A stretch of DNA of 34,937 nucleotides. Source: Candidatus Pacearchaeota archaeon. GTDB taxonomy: Archaea > Nanobdellota > Nanobdellia > Pacearchaeales > GW2011-AR1. The stretch is taken from NCBI GenBank assembly GCA_018304145.1, contig JAGVWU010000005.1, forward strand, positions 1-34,937, written 5' to 3'. Shown piece by piece: positions 18,453-27,968 of the stretch. The notes under the pieces were generated by a model, which was given only the letters and a program-made list of their open reading frames with translations, searched no databases and was not told where the DNA came from. The translations under genes and the position numbers were made by a program. Position 1 is the stretch's first letter; every line of letters starts with the position of its first letter.

Positions 18453-21392
18453 ATGGTAAATGCAAAATCTCTGGGAACAAGAAACATACCTCTTAAATTA
18501 GCTGAAATTATCACTAAAATGGTTAATAAAGAGTGGGAAGATGGGACATTTATGGAAAAAGTCTCTCTTATTACTAAAGACTTACTGCGATTTTGGGATC
18601 CAAATGGAAGTTTTGGAGATTTAAGAAATTTTAATTTTCATGAGGGACAATGGCAAGCAATTTTAAATACGATTTATATGCATGAAATATTAAAAGTAAA
18701 AAGTGTTCATGATATGTACATGGTCGCTCGCCCTGAATTGTTGCAAGAAATGGATTTGCTCGATTTAAAGAAAGATAAATATTCTCATCCAAAATATTGT
18801 ATTAAAATGGCAACAGGAACAGGTAAGACTTGGGTTTTATCAGCTATACTAATCTGGCAATACTTAAACGCAAAACATGAAGAAGAGTCAAATGGAAGGT
18901 TTTCAAAAAATTTCTTATTAGTTGCACCTGGAATAATTGTTTATGAAAGGTTGCTTGATGCTTATTTAGGTAAGAGGAAAGAGGATGGAAATAGAGAGTT
19001 TGATACCTCTGATTTTAAAAAATTTGAAGGATTATTTCTTCCGCCCGCATATAAAGAGGAGATATTTGGATTTATCCAAAGTTCTGTTGCTCAAAAAGAT
19101 GAGATTGGTAAAAAAATAACCGGGGAAGGTTTAATTGCTATAACTAATTGGCATTTATTGGCGAGTGAAGAAGTTGATGAAGATACTGAAACTGCTTTAG
19201 ATAGTCCTGAAAAAACAATAAAAAAGCTTCTACCAATTACTCCCGGAACATCAGCAGGTCATTCATTAGAAGAATTAGATAGCAATTATTTTAAAGGCAA
19301 GGAATTAGATTATCTTGCTAACTTAAGCGATTTAGTAGTATTTAATGACGAGGCACATCATCTTGGAGAGTGGAAAACTTCAGAAGAAGTTTTAGATAAA
19401 AAGTGGCAAAAAGCATTAGATGATATTTCAGAAAAAAAGAAGGGTAAATTTATACAAGTTGATTTTTCAGCAACACCTTACACTGTAACCGGAAGTGGAC
19501 AAAAAAGAACAAAGCATTTCTTTCCACATGTCATTATAAATTTTGAGTTACATACAGCAATAAAACTAGGTTTAGTTAAAATTGTAGCAATAGATCGGAG
19601 AAAAGAAATCGCTGCACTTCCCTTAAATCCACTAGAATTTAAGGCAGAAAGAGAAGGTAAAACAATTACAGATTTATCTGAAGGACAAAGAGTTATGCTT
19701 AGGGCAGGAATAACAAAATTAAGGATTTTAGAAGAAGGTTTTACAAACCTAGATAAAACAAAACTAGATAAAACAAAATATCCAAAAATGTTGGTTATTT
19801 GCGAAGATACTTTTGTTGTGCCACATGTTTTTAATTTCTTAAAAAGAGAAGGTTATTCAGAAGAAGAGATTATGGAGATACATTCAAATAAAAAGGGAGA
19901 GATAGGCGAAGAAGAATGGGGCAAAGTAAAACAAAAACTTTTTGATATGGATAAACATGATAAACCTAAAATTATTGTTTCTGTTTTAATGTTAAGAGAA
20001 GGATTTGATGTAAATAATATTTGTATTATAGTACCTCTTCGTTCAAGTTCTTCTCCGATCTTACTTGAACAAACAATAGGTAGAGGTTTAAGATTAATGT
20101 GGAGAGAACCCGAATACGAAGATAGCAAAAAAGAAAATCGTGAAAAATTGTTGATTAAGAAAGAAGAACCAAATAATTATATGGACATATTAAGCATAAT
20201 TGAGCATCCAGCATTTATTGAATTTTATGATAGAGAACTAGGAGATGTAATGGCTCAAGTCAAAGAATTGCCTAAGAAAGATAGAGTTGTGGGGGACATC
20301 ATAAGCATAGGCTTAAAGAGTAACTATAAAGATTATGATCTTTTCTGGCCATTAATAATTCATGATAAAGAAGAAGAATTAGCTCCAACAGAATTATCTA
20401 TGGAGGGTTTAGAAAAATTTCCGATTTCTCTTGAAGAACTAAAGCCCTTAATCAGTCAAAGGGGGGATGTTTTCAAAAGTGAAGAATTAACTGTTAAAAC
20501 CAAATTTGGAGAATATAATGTTACCGCAGATATTTTTACTGCTAAAAGTTACAACTCATTTATACAGAAAATAGTTAATGCAGTTTCAGAAGTTCGAGTT
20601 AAGGTTAGCAAAAAAACTGTTAAACCCTTTCCTTTAATGCAAATTAATTCATCGTTGATTGCCCGATTAATAGATGAATACATCCAACATAAACTATTTG
20701 GAGAAGATTTTGAACCTCTTAAGGATAATAATTGGAGGGTTTTATTATTAACTGAATCAAGAATTATTCAGCACATAGTGAAAAATGTTGCAAAAACAAT
20801 TTATGACTTGCAGAACAGTTTAAAAATAAATGAAGCAAAAATATTTAAAAGATATTTCTCAGAAATAACCGAAATGAAAATAAGAGAAACTTATCCTATT
20901 GATGTCGCAAAGACAATTTATCTTAAAATAGCATTTCCTTCGAATAAAGGAGGATTTGAAAAAGCATTTATTGAATTTATAGATGCTGATTCTAAGGTTA
21001 AGTCTTTTGTTAAAATAAATGAGCATATTCATGACTTTTCCAATATAATCTATATAAGAGATGATGGACTTTTAGCTCATTATTATCCTGATTTTATGGT
21101 TAAAATTGGTAATAAAATATATCTTGTAGAAACAAAAGCTGAGAGAGATTTAAATAATCAGAATGTTAAATCTAAAAGATTAGCAACTATCGACTGGACT
21201 GATAAGATTAATGAATTAAAACCTGAAGATAGAATGAATTGTAATTGGAGTTATGTCTTACTTGGAGAAAAGACATTTTATGGGATGAGTAAGAAGGATG
21301 CTTCAACCGAAGAGATACTAGAATATGCTAAATTAACTAAAGCTAAAGTTAAAGGAACATTAGGGGATTATCTAGGAATAAAAGAATATTAA
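18453..21392 (+). CDS. res: Type III restriction enzyme (Res): DEAD helicase plus C-terminal PD-(D/E)XK
   Basis: MATGTGKTWVLSA, FNDEAHH, DFSATPY, QTIGRGLRLMW, HYYPDFMVKIGNKIYLVETKAE. Confidence 0.88.
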   Translation: MVNAKSLGTRNIPLKLAEIITKMVNKEWEDGTFMEKVSLITKDLLRFWDPNGSFGDLRNFNFHEGQWQAILNTIYMHEILKVKSVHDMYMVARPELLQEMDLLDLKKDKYSHPKYCIKMATGTGKTWVLSAILIWQYLNAKHEEESNGRFSKNFLLVAPGIIVYERLLDAYLGKRKEDGNREFDTSDFKKFEGLFLPPAYKEEIFGFIQSSVAQKDEIGKKITGEGLIAITNWHLLASEEVDEDTETALDSPEKTIKKLLPITPGTSAGHSLEELDSNYFKGKELDYLANLSDLVVFNDEAHHLGEWKTSEEVLDKKWQKALDDISEKKKGKFIQVDFSATPYTVTGSGQKRTKHFFPHVIINFELHTAIKLGLVKIVAIDRRKEIAALPLNPLEFKAEREGKTITDLSEGQRVMLRAGITKLRILEEGFTNLDKTKLDKTKYPKMLVICEDTFVVPHVFNFLKREGYSEEEIMEIHSNKKGEIGEEEWGKVKQKLFDMDKHDKPKIIVSVLMLREGFDVNNICIIVPLRSSSSPILLEQTIGRGLRLMWREPEYEDSKKENREKLLIKKEEPNNYMDILSIIEHPAFIEFYDRELGDVMAQVKELPKKDRVVGDIISIGLKSNYKDYDLFWPLIIHDKEEELAPTELSMEGLEKFPISLEELKPLISQRGDVFKSEELTVKTKFGEYNVTADIFTAKSYNSFIQKIVNAVSEVRVKVSKKTVKPFPLMQINSSLIARLIDEYIQHKLFGEDFEPLKDNNWRVLLLTESRIIQHIVKNVAKTIYDLQNSLKINEAKIFKRYFSEITEMKIRETYPIDVAKTIYLKIAFPSNKGGFEKAFIEFIDADSKVKSFVKINEHIHDFSNIIYIRDDGLLAHYYPDFMVKIGNKIYLVETKAERDLNNQNVKSKRLATIDWTDKINELKPEDRMNCNWSYVLLGEKTFYGMSKKDASTEEILEYAKLTKAKVKGTLGDYLGIKEY

Positions 21393-21402
21393 CTTTAATG
21401 CA

Positions 21403-21618
21403 TTACTTTCTCAAAGAAAACAACCTTTCATCTCGTTCAGTCTTATCACCTTTTCTTTCTTTAACAACACCTAAAGAAGTCATTGTTTCAAGTGCTTTTT
21501 CTATTGTTCTCCATTGAGATTTAATTTTAAGAGAAATTTGTCTTATAGAAAGCTCACCTTCTTTTTCAAGAAGCTTTTTTATTTCCTCAATAATCTGTGT
21601 TATTGGCTTTCTTACCAT
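21403..21618 (-). CDS. winged-helix regulator, paralogue of 33918..34130
   Basis: IIEEIKKLLEKEGELSIRQISLKIKSQWRTIEKALETMTSLGVVKERKGDKTERDERLFSLRK. Confidence 0.75.
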   Translation of the reverse strand: MVRKPITQIIEEIKKLLEKEGELSIRQISLKIKSQWRTIEKALETMTSLGVVKERKGDKTERDERLFSLRK

Positions 21619-21675
21619 ATATGCATAATTGTACAGATATATTTTTATAGCACGTCTGCATAATTGTGCATATAC
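21619..21675. promoter_or_regulatory. divergent promoter/operator with repeated dyad TGCATAATTGTRCA
   Basis: TGCATAATTGT at 21622 and 21657, each extending to a near-palindrome, flanking an AT-rich ATATTTTTATAG box. Confidence 0.65.
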
Positions 21676-22286
21676 CTAAAATGAATGCAAATATTTGTCC
21701 AAAGTGCGGAAATCCTAAAAAACCATGGTTTGATATTTGTTTTAATTGTAATGAGAAAGAAAAACAAAAACCAATATGTGAAGTTTGTGGAATAGAAGTT
21801 CAAGAAGGGCATAATCTTTGTAAAATTCATTGGATTGAGAAACAAGAGGAAAAGAATAATCTTAAGAAAATTGAGTATGTTAAAGGCAAGAAACAGGAAG
21901 AATTTAAAGAGAAATTTGAAGGAAAGTATTATTATAATTCTCAAAAAATGAAATCCAAAAGTGAACTTTTAATATGCTATTTTCTTAGTGCAAATCAGGT
22001 TCAGTTCGCTTATGAACCTGCAATGACTATAAATGGCAAGGAAATAAGACCTGATTTTGTATTAGATGACGGAAGAGGAAATTCCATTATTATTGAGCAT
22101 TTTGGTTTAGATGACGAGGAATATAAAAAAAAGAAAAAAACAAAGACTGAGGCTTATAAGGAGCTATGCAAAAATGATTCACAATTTTATTTTGTAGATA
22201 CAACTGAAGAGGATATTTATAATCTAAAAGATAAGTTAGGAAAGAAACTTAACACTACCCCTTTAAAGAAAGTTATGTGGAAATAG
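21666..22286 (+). CDS. zinc-ribbon protein with PD-(D/E)XK nuclease-like domain
   Basis: CPKCG, CFNCN, CEVCG, CKIH; KSKSELLICYFL...YEP...RPDFVLDDGRGNSIIIEHFG. Confidence 0.7.
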   Translation: MHIPKMNANICPKCGNPKKPWFDICFNCNEKEKQKPICEVCGIEVQEGHNLCKIHWIEKQEEKNNLKKIEYVKGKKQEEFKEKFEGKYYYNSQKMKSKSELLICYFLSANQVQFAYEPAMTINGKEIRPDFVLDDGRGNSIIIEHFGLDDEEYKKKKKTKTEAYKELCKNDSQFYFVDTTEEDIYNLKDKLGKKLNTTPLKKVMWK

Positions 22287-22321
22287 GAAATAATAAAAAG
22301 CTTGAAATTACCTAAATTGAC

Positions 22322-23086
22322 ATGGTTGAACAAGATTTTAAAAAATTCTATGAATCATTAAATAAAGAACTTATTGCAGTAAAAGATAGAGTTAGGAGTC
22401 TGATAGGAAAAGCCCATTGGGGAGAAGATGGAAGGTATAGAGAAGCGGTATTAAAAAATGTTATCTCCAAATTTTTACCAAAAAGCTGTTCTATGGGTAC
22501 TGGTTTTGTTATTAATAAAGACAAAGAGATTACCAAACAAATAGATATTATCATCTATGACAGCTCTTCACCCGTCTTGTTTGCTGAAGGAGATTTTGTT
22601 ATTGTTTTAGCTAACACCGTAAAAGCGATAATTGAGGTTAAATCTTCCATTAAAAGTTGTAATGAACTTAAAAATATAATTAAAACTTGCGAAGAAAATG
22701 CCAAAAAAATTGAAACAGTTTTTTCAAGAAACCAAAGAATGTTTAACGGAGTTTTTTGTTATGAGTGCAAATTGTCTTTTGAAACATTAAAAGAAGCATT
22801 AGAGAATTATTTTAATATCACTGATTGTTCCCTATTTAGAAAAGTGAATAATATTTCATTAGGAAACAAAAAGTTTCTTCATTTGTGGGAGTACAAACCT
22901 TTTTCATTAAGAGGCTATGAACTAAGAGATTTAAGTTTTGCATATTTCATATCTAACCTTTTAGTTTCTCTTGATTCCTATCCTATAAAAACAGAGAATC
23001 AACATTTGTTTTTTCCCTTAGTATCCAAAGATCCATTTGAGAAGTTCAGAATAGATTCCGGTTCAGGTTTTGAAAGATATTTATAA
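22322..23086 (+). CDS. DUF6602-like nuclease-fold protein
   Basis: GRYREAVLKNVISKFLPKSCSMGTGFVIN...KQIDIIIYD...VKAIIEVKSSI. Confidence 0.7.
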   Translation: MVEQDFKKFYESLNKELIAVKDRVRSLIGKAHWGEDGRYREAVLKNVISKFLPKSCSMGTGFVINKDKEITKQIDIIIYDSSSPVLFAEGDFVIVLANTVKAIIEVKSSIKSCNELKNIIKTCEENAKKIETVFSRNQRMFNGVFCYECKLSFETLKEALENYFNITDCSLFRKVNNISLGNKKFLHLWEYKPFSLRGYELRDLSFAYFISNLLVSLDSYPIKTENQHLFFPLVSKDPFEKFRIDSGSGFERYL

Positions 23087-23158
23087 TAATCCTAAATAGA
23101 AAAATATAAATAATCTTGAAATATCTTTATTTCAATAAAAAGAGGGGTAATCGGGGAG

Positions 23159-23704
23159 ATGGTACCTCTCTGGTTGCTTCTTAAAAATATTAAATATAAT
23201 AAAATGATAAGAACATACATAAAAATTTTTTTATTTCTCAGTTCGTATAGCCCTTTATTTATAATTTTAGCAATAAAAAATTATTCATATTTATATTTAG
23301 TTTATTTTTTTATTGGTTTAGTTGCCATATCAAATCTTGTTTTATTTTTTATATTGTTTGAATCTAAAAAAATGAGTGGAGATTATTATAAAATAAATAA
23401 AATTGAAGATAAATCTGCTCAATTTTTGGAGTATATAATTGCATATATTATCCCCTTTTTAGGTTTTAACCTTTTACAAATAACGGACGTGCTTATATTA
23501 GGAATACTCTTTTTTATAATAGCATCAATATATATTAATTCAGATTTAGTTTATATGAATCCTCTCTTAAACTTATTCAGATATAAGTTATATAAGGTAA
23601 CAACTGATAACAAGGAGTATATGATTATCTCAAAAGAATATATGGAAAAAATAAAAAATAAAAAAATTTTCATTTTTTCTAATGGGGTAGGAAGGACTTG
23701 TTAA
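23159..23704 (+). CDS. multi-TM membrane protein, candidate Kiwa KwaA
   Basis: About 4 TM segments, 1 bp upstream of a KwaB/DUF4868-like gene. Confidence 0.55.
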   Translation: MVPLWLLLKNIKYNKMIRTYIKIFLFLSSYSPLFIILAIKNYSYLYLVYFFIGLVAISNLVLFFILFESKKMSGDYYKINKIEDKSAQFLEYIIAYIIPFLGFNLLQITDVLILGILFFIIASIYINSDLVYMNPLLNLFRYKLYKVTTDNKEYMIISKEYMEKIKNKKIFIFSNGVGRTC

Positions 23705-23705
23705 G

Positions 23706-24665
23706 ATGTTACAAGATAAAGTTAGTTATTGTAAAAATCTTATAAATTTTTTAGCTGAAAATGAGCTTTCAGTATGCATATTATTTATAACTAGAAATAA
23801 AGAAAACGATTCGTATAACGTTTTTAAGGGAAATCTATCTGATGAAGTAGGACAAACTCTCAAGGAGCTATGTTTTAAGTTATCTAATAAATCTTATAAA
23901 AAACCTGAGAAAAAAGTTTTTGAGAAATATGATCCTTCTAAAAAAGGCAATAAACACACGGAGTTTTTAGATGGAGTTGATTTAAAAGATATAAAACCTA
24001 TACTAGACCTTTTTGAATCTGAAATAATTGATTTAAAAAGAATAGATAAAAGTTTTTTAGAGAATTTATGGTTTTATGTAATCAGATTAGAATCCCAAAA
24101 TAATAAGGTACTATTTTTTAAGAAATATTCAAAAGGTATGGTTTTAACAAAAAGTTTTCCATTAGCCATGAGTTTTAAAGGTGGAGATTTTGATAAACTT
24201 AAACATGATATTTTTATGATTGCTAATAAAATCGATTGTATTTATTTTGGAGATAAATTAATAATAAGATGTAAAGGAAATTTTGAGAAAATATTTAATT
24301 TTTTTAAAAGAATAAAAAGTAATGCATTGTCAGCTATGAAAATTATTGAAGATTTACCTTTTAAAATTGATAATATTAACCAATTTAAAGAAACCTGTTT
24401 GAATCGTGAAATGATGATTCGTAAATTAAATAATATTTATTCAAGGGATACTATAGGGAAAATAAAACCAGACGGGATAGAGTCATTAATTAAAAAGGGA
24501 ATTATAAAAAATATAAGTTTTAGCAGAGATCAAGATGGAAAATTTATATTAAGTTCTCCTGATCCTTGGAAGATATTAAACATTTTAGATGACGACTATG
24601 TAAAATCTTTGCTTACCGATATTCCTTATGAAGCATCTGAAAAAAAAGAGATTAAACAGAATTAA
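23706..24665 (+). CDS. KwaB/DUF4868-like protein of a Kiwa defence system
   Basis: 319 aa; LWFYVIRLE...IDCIYFGDKLIIRCKGNFEKIFNF...NREMMIRKLNNI...DPWKILNILDDDYVKSLLTDIPYEASEKKE resembles DUF4868 layout. Confidence 0.65.
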   Translation: MLQDKVSYCKNLINFLAENELSVCILFITRNKENDSYNVFKGNLSDEVGQTLKELCFKLSNKSYKKPEKKVFEKYDPSKKGNKHTEFLDGVDLKDIKPILDLFESEIIDLKRIDKSFLENLWFYVIRLESQNNKVLFFKKYSKGMVLTKSFPLAMSFKGGDFDKLKHDIFMIANKIDCIYFGDKLIIRCKGNFEKIFNFFKRIKSNALSAMKIIEDLPFKIDNINQFKETCLNREMMIRKLNNIYSRDTIGKIKPDGIESLIKKGIIKNISFSRDQDGKFILSSPDPWKILNILDDDYVKSLLTDIPYEASEKKEIKQN

Positions 24666-24667
24666 TC

Positions 24668-25024
24668 TTACTTAATGTTTTTCCTTTCCCAAAAGCCATA
24701 TCCACCAACTCCAAAATCTTTTTCATTTGTTTTTTTATCTTTAGCTTGATAAAATAGCCATTCAAAAAATTCTGCAGGATTTTCTTTTTTTGCTATAACT
24801 TCTGCGTTTTTTACTCCAAATTTTTGAGCATAGTAATCTTTTTCATCTTCATCTAATTCTATAAAGAACCACCCTATTAATTTGTTCTTTATCTTATCAA
24901 AATATTGTAAATATCCAAAATATTCTTCCTGATCCTCAGAAAGTTTTCCCATACAACATTTCTTATATTTTTCACCTGAATTACATGGACATTCTCTGTT
25001 TAGGCTAACTTTTATTTTATTCAT
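24668..25024 (-). CDS. SEC-C motif protein
   Basis: NRECPCNSGEKYKKCCMGK; start reassigned to internal Met (ATGAATAA overlap with upstream stop). Confidence 0.75.
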   Translation of the reverse strand: MNKIKVSLNRECPCNSGEKYKKCCMGKLSEDQEEYFGYLQYFDKIKNKLIGWFFIELDEDEKDYYAQKFGVKNAEVIAKKENPAEFFEWLFYQAKDKKTNEKDFGVGGYGFWERKNIK

Positions 25025-25472
25025 CTTCATCAAAATCTTCGTATTGCTCCGGAGCTTTGCCAATTTGTTCTAAAATAACAGGATATTTAATCCCTTCTCT
25101 AGCTTGTGAAAAATCTTCAATTTTAATAGAGAACATATGATCATCTCCAAAATCAAACACAAAAAGAAATTTTTGTTTCTTTTTAAGGTTAAGTTCTTTT
25201 AATTTTGTATTTGTAGAGTTTGGTTTTCCTTCACCAAAAAAGTCCATTTCTCCTTCAGGGCTACAATGATATTCCATTTTTCTATTTTGAGAATAAGGCT
25301 TGTTATCCATATAGAAGGCATACATATGTGGATCATCCCATTTAAATGATTTGTAAATTATTGCTTCATGCAGATCATCAAGAGTTTGTTCTTCTAAAAG
25401 TTTAAGTTTTCTTGTTATTTTATCATCACTCCCTAAATATTCAACATTAAAAATAATTGTTTTTTTATTCAT
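25017..25472 (-). CDS. plasmid pRiA4b ORF-3-like protein
   Basis: LDDLHEAIIYKSFKWDDPHMYAFYMD...FLFVFDFGDDHMFSIKIE...PEQYEDFDE. Confidence 0.78.
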   Translation of the reverse strand: MNKKTIIFNVEYLGSDDKITRKLKLLEEQTLDDLHEAIIYKSFKWDDPHMYAFYMDNKPYSQNRKMEYHCSPEGEMDFFGEGKPNSTNTKLKELNLKKKQKFLFVFDFGDDHMFSIKIEDFSQAREGIKYPVILEQIGKAPEQYEDFDEDE

Positions 25473-25516
25473 CTATATTTTCTCCTTCATGCCAGTCATA
25501 TTCTACCTTAAAGAGA

Positions 25517-26737
25517 TTAAATCCCATTTTTTAATAGCCACTTCCAAACAGGAATAACTTTTATTATCTTGTCTTCTATTTTAAATTCATCCTCTTGATT
25601 ATAAGTTAGAATTAAGCCATGTTTAAGTTTAAATTCTTTTAAAGCTTCCAATAATCCATTTATCTCTCTGTCTTTTGTTTCTTCATTGAAATCAAAACAA
25701 ATCTGAATAGCTTGGGTAATTTTTTCTTTTTCTTTGATTACAAAGTCGCATTCTTTTTTCTCTTGGAAGTAAAATATATCCTTATATTTTCTCCTCAATG
25801 CCAAAAATGCTAAATTTTCAAGCATTTTTCCGTTATCTTTTGAAAATGATGCAGAGTTAATATTTGAAAATCCATTATCTATTGAGTAAGCTTTCTTTGG
25901 ATTTACCTGTTGTTGCTTAAAGGAATAGCTAAAACGAGGCACGCTAAAGATTAAATAAGCATCTTCAAAAAAAGAAACATAATCAATAACACTCTGAACT
26001 GATTTAATATCAAACATTTTTTTTATTGAGTTATAAGAAAACTCTTTTCCAACATTGCTAATCAAAAAAACCGCTATTTTGTTTAATATATTAGTATTTT
26101 TTATATTAAACCTAACTGCAATGTCTTTCATAACAATGTCTGATAACAATCTATTCAAAATTGTTGGATTTTCTTTTTTGAGAAACTCAGGAAATCCTCC
26201 CTTATAGAGATACTCTTTAAATGAATTTAAGGAGTCATTACTTTTTTTCATGCTAAGATACTCTTTAAAGGAAAATGGAAACATTTCTATTTGAATATAT
26301 CTTCCAGTCAATTTTGTGCCCATCTCTCGACTTAATAACGAAGCATTTGAGCCAGTTATGACTACTTTCTCTTTCTTGTCAATAATATATCTTACAAATT
26401 TCTCCCATTTAGGTATGTTCTGTATTTCATCAAAAAAATAAATCCCGCCTTCACCATAAAGTTCTTTCATAATAACTTCAATTTTATTAAAGTCTGTTAG
26501 ATCAAATCCTTCTAAACGAGGGTCTTCAAGATTAAGGTAATATGCTTTTTTCTGCTTTTTTATCAACTGATTCAAAAAAGTGCTTTTGCCACACCTTCTT
26601 ACTCCAGTGATTATTAAAGCAAAAGAGTCTAAAATAGTTACTTCATTTTCTTCTTCTCTTGGAGTTCCAGTTTCTAATTTATTTAGAGCTTCCCTTTGTA
26701 AGAGTATAACCTCTTTGAGTGTTTCTTTAGTTATCAT
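25517..26737 (-). CDS. AAA_14/DUF4143-type ATPase
   Basis: GVRRCGKSTFLNQL, YFFDEIQNIPKWEKFVRYI, VITGSNASLLS, FYFQEKKECDFVI. Confidence 0.85.
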   Translation of the reverse strand: MITKETLKEVILLQREALNKLETGTPREEENEVTILDSFALIITGVRRCGKSTFLNQLIKKQKKAYYLNLEDPRLEGFDLTDFNKIEVIMKELYGEGGIYFFDEIQNIPKWEKFVRYIIDKKEKVVITGSNASLLSREMGTKLTGRYIQIEMFPFSFKEYLSMKKSNDSLNSFKEYLYKGGFPEFLKKENPTILNRLLSDIVMKDIAVRFNIKNTNILNKIAVFLISNVGKEFSYNSIKKMFDIKSVQSVIDYVSFFEDAYLIFSVPRFSYSFKQQQVNPKKAYSIDNGFSNINSASFSKDNGKMLENLAFLALRRKYKDIFYFQEKKECDFVIKEKEKITQAIQICFDFNEETKDREINGLLEALKEFKLKHGLILTYNQEDEFKIEDKIIKVIPVWKWLLKNGI

Positions 26738-26769
26738 ATAAATCAGGGGATATTCTGATATTTAAATCT

Positions 26770-26804
26770 TTCTATTCACAATAGAAGCTAGTTTCTATTA
26801 GAAA
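26770..26804. promoter_or_regulatory. two palindromic dyads TTCTATT-CAC-AATAGAA and TTTCTA-T-TAGAAA upstream of the ATPase
   Basis: Read directly, 33 bp upstream of the 26737 start codon. Confidence 0.6.
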
Positions 26805-26810
26805 TATAAA

Positions 26811-27030
26811 CTGCCCCGCCAGGGCATCACACATTTACCGTGTTTATGCCCCTGCCGGGGGTGGAAATTCCCCTGATTTTATTCAAATCCCATGTTGGGC
26901 ATGGATTTGTGTTCAATGCCCCAAGAGAGGGTTGTGCATTGAACTATTCTTCAAGCTTTTCTTGTTTTTCCTCTTTTTGTGTTTGTTAATGAATGTAAGT
27001 TATTGAAGTTTAATTAATTTTCTGTTTTGC
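26811..27030 (+). repeat. dispersed structured intergenic repeat, copy B (longest)
   Basis: Highly similar to copy A; GTTCAATGC...GCATTGAAC stem at 26911-26944. Confidence 0.85.
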
Positions 27031-27071
27031 AAATTAAATAAATACTTAAAGTTGTAATCTCTACTTTTCTA

Positions 27072-27626
27072 ATGGATAAGAAAAAAGAGCGTGTTGTAAT
27101 ATTTGTTGATGGGAGAAATTTTTATCACAGTACGAAAAAGTTTAAGGAAGAGGGTTTTAAGATAAAGCTTCAAGACATTGTTTACGAATTGGTAGGAAAC
27201 AGAGAACTCATTACTGTTTATTATTATAACGCTTTGTTGGATGAAAAGCAAAACCAAGAAACATATAAAATGCACAATGAGTTTCTCGATATTCTAGGAA
27301 AGATTCCAAAGTTCAAGGTTATACTGTGTGATGTTAGAAAAATGGAAAATGAAGATGGAAGTTTTTCATACGAGGTAAAAGGCGATGATATTTATTTAGC
27401 TCACGACCTTCTAATTGGAGCATTTGACAACCTATATGACACTGCAATTATCATTAGTGGCGATGCAGATTTTATTCCAGTAATTAACACAGTAAGAAAT
27501 AGATTTAAGAAAAAAGTTGGGAATGGATTCTTTAGAAGAACATCATCATATAAGCTAAGGCAATCTTGTGATTTTTCTGTAAATCTTGGTAAAATGATCA
27601 GAAAGCTAAACGAAAGGCAGAAATAG
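27072..27626 (+). CDS. NYN/PIN-like (LabA-like) ribonuclease-domain protein
   Basis: VVIFVDGRNFYHS, KGDDIYLAHDLL, TAIIISGDADFIPVINTVR. Confidence 0.85.
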   Translation: MDKKKERVVIFVDGRNFYHSTKKFKEEGFKIKLQDIVYELVGNRELITVYYYNALLDEKQNQETYKMHNEFLDILGKIPKFKVILCDVRKMENEDGSFSYEVKGDDIYLAHDLLIGAFDNLYDTAIIISGDADFIPVINTVRNRFKKKVGNGFFRRTSSYKLRQSCDFSVNLGKMIRKLNERQK

Positions 27627-27635
27627 GAAGCGTCA

Positions 27636-27655
27636 GTGCCATCCGAGGACGGCAC
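27636..27655 (+). terminator. short hairpin after the NYN gene
   Basis: GTGCC-A-TCC-ga-GGA-C-GGCAC, one mismatch; no strong poly-T. Confidence 0.35.
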
Positions 27656-27837
27656 CTCGCAAGTATTAATATGATATATCCCTGCTATTATTTAAACATT
27701 TCGATACTTGGATTTTTGAAATTTAGCAAAATTCTATCCAAAATTATCGATTAAGAATATGATGGCTCTGCATTGCCTAAGACCATACAGAGCATATATC
27801 AATGATGACAATAATAGGAAGTTTATAAAACTTTCGT

Positions 27838-27950
27838 GAGAGGGTTGTGCATTGAACTATTCTTCAAGCTTTTTTCTTGTTTTTCCTCTTTTTGTATTCG
27901 TTAATGAATGTAAGTCGTCGGAGTTTATTTAGTTTTCTGTTTTGTTTATG
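27838..27950 (+). repeat. dispersed intergenic repeat, copy C (5'-truncated)
   Basis: AGGGTTGTGCATTGAACTATTCTTCAAGC...CTTGTTTTTCCTCTTTTTGT...GTTAATGAATGTAAG shared with A and B. Confidence 0.82.
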
Positions 27951-27968
27951 TTGTGTAGTTTATGTTGC

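Noticed and set aside
27802-27808. ATGATGA as a possible C box of a C/D sRNA between the NYN gene and repeat C
   Set aside because: No CTGA D box at suitable spacing; not supported.
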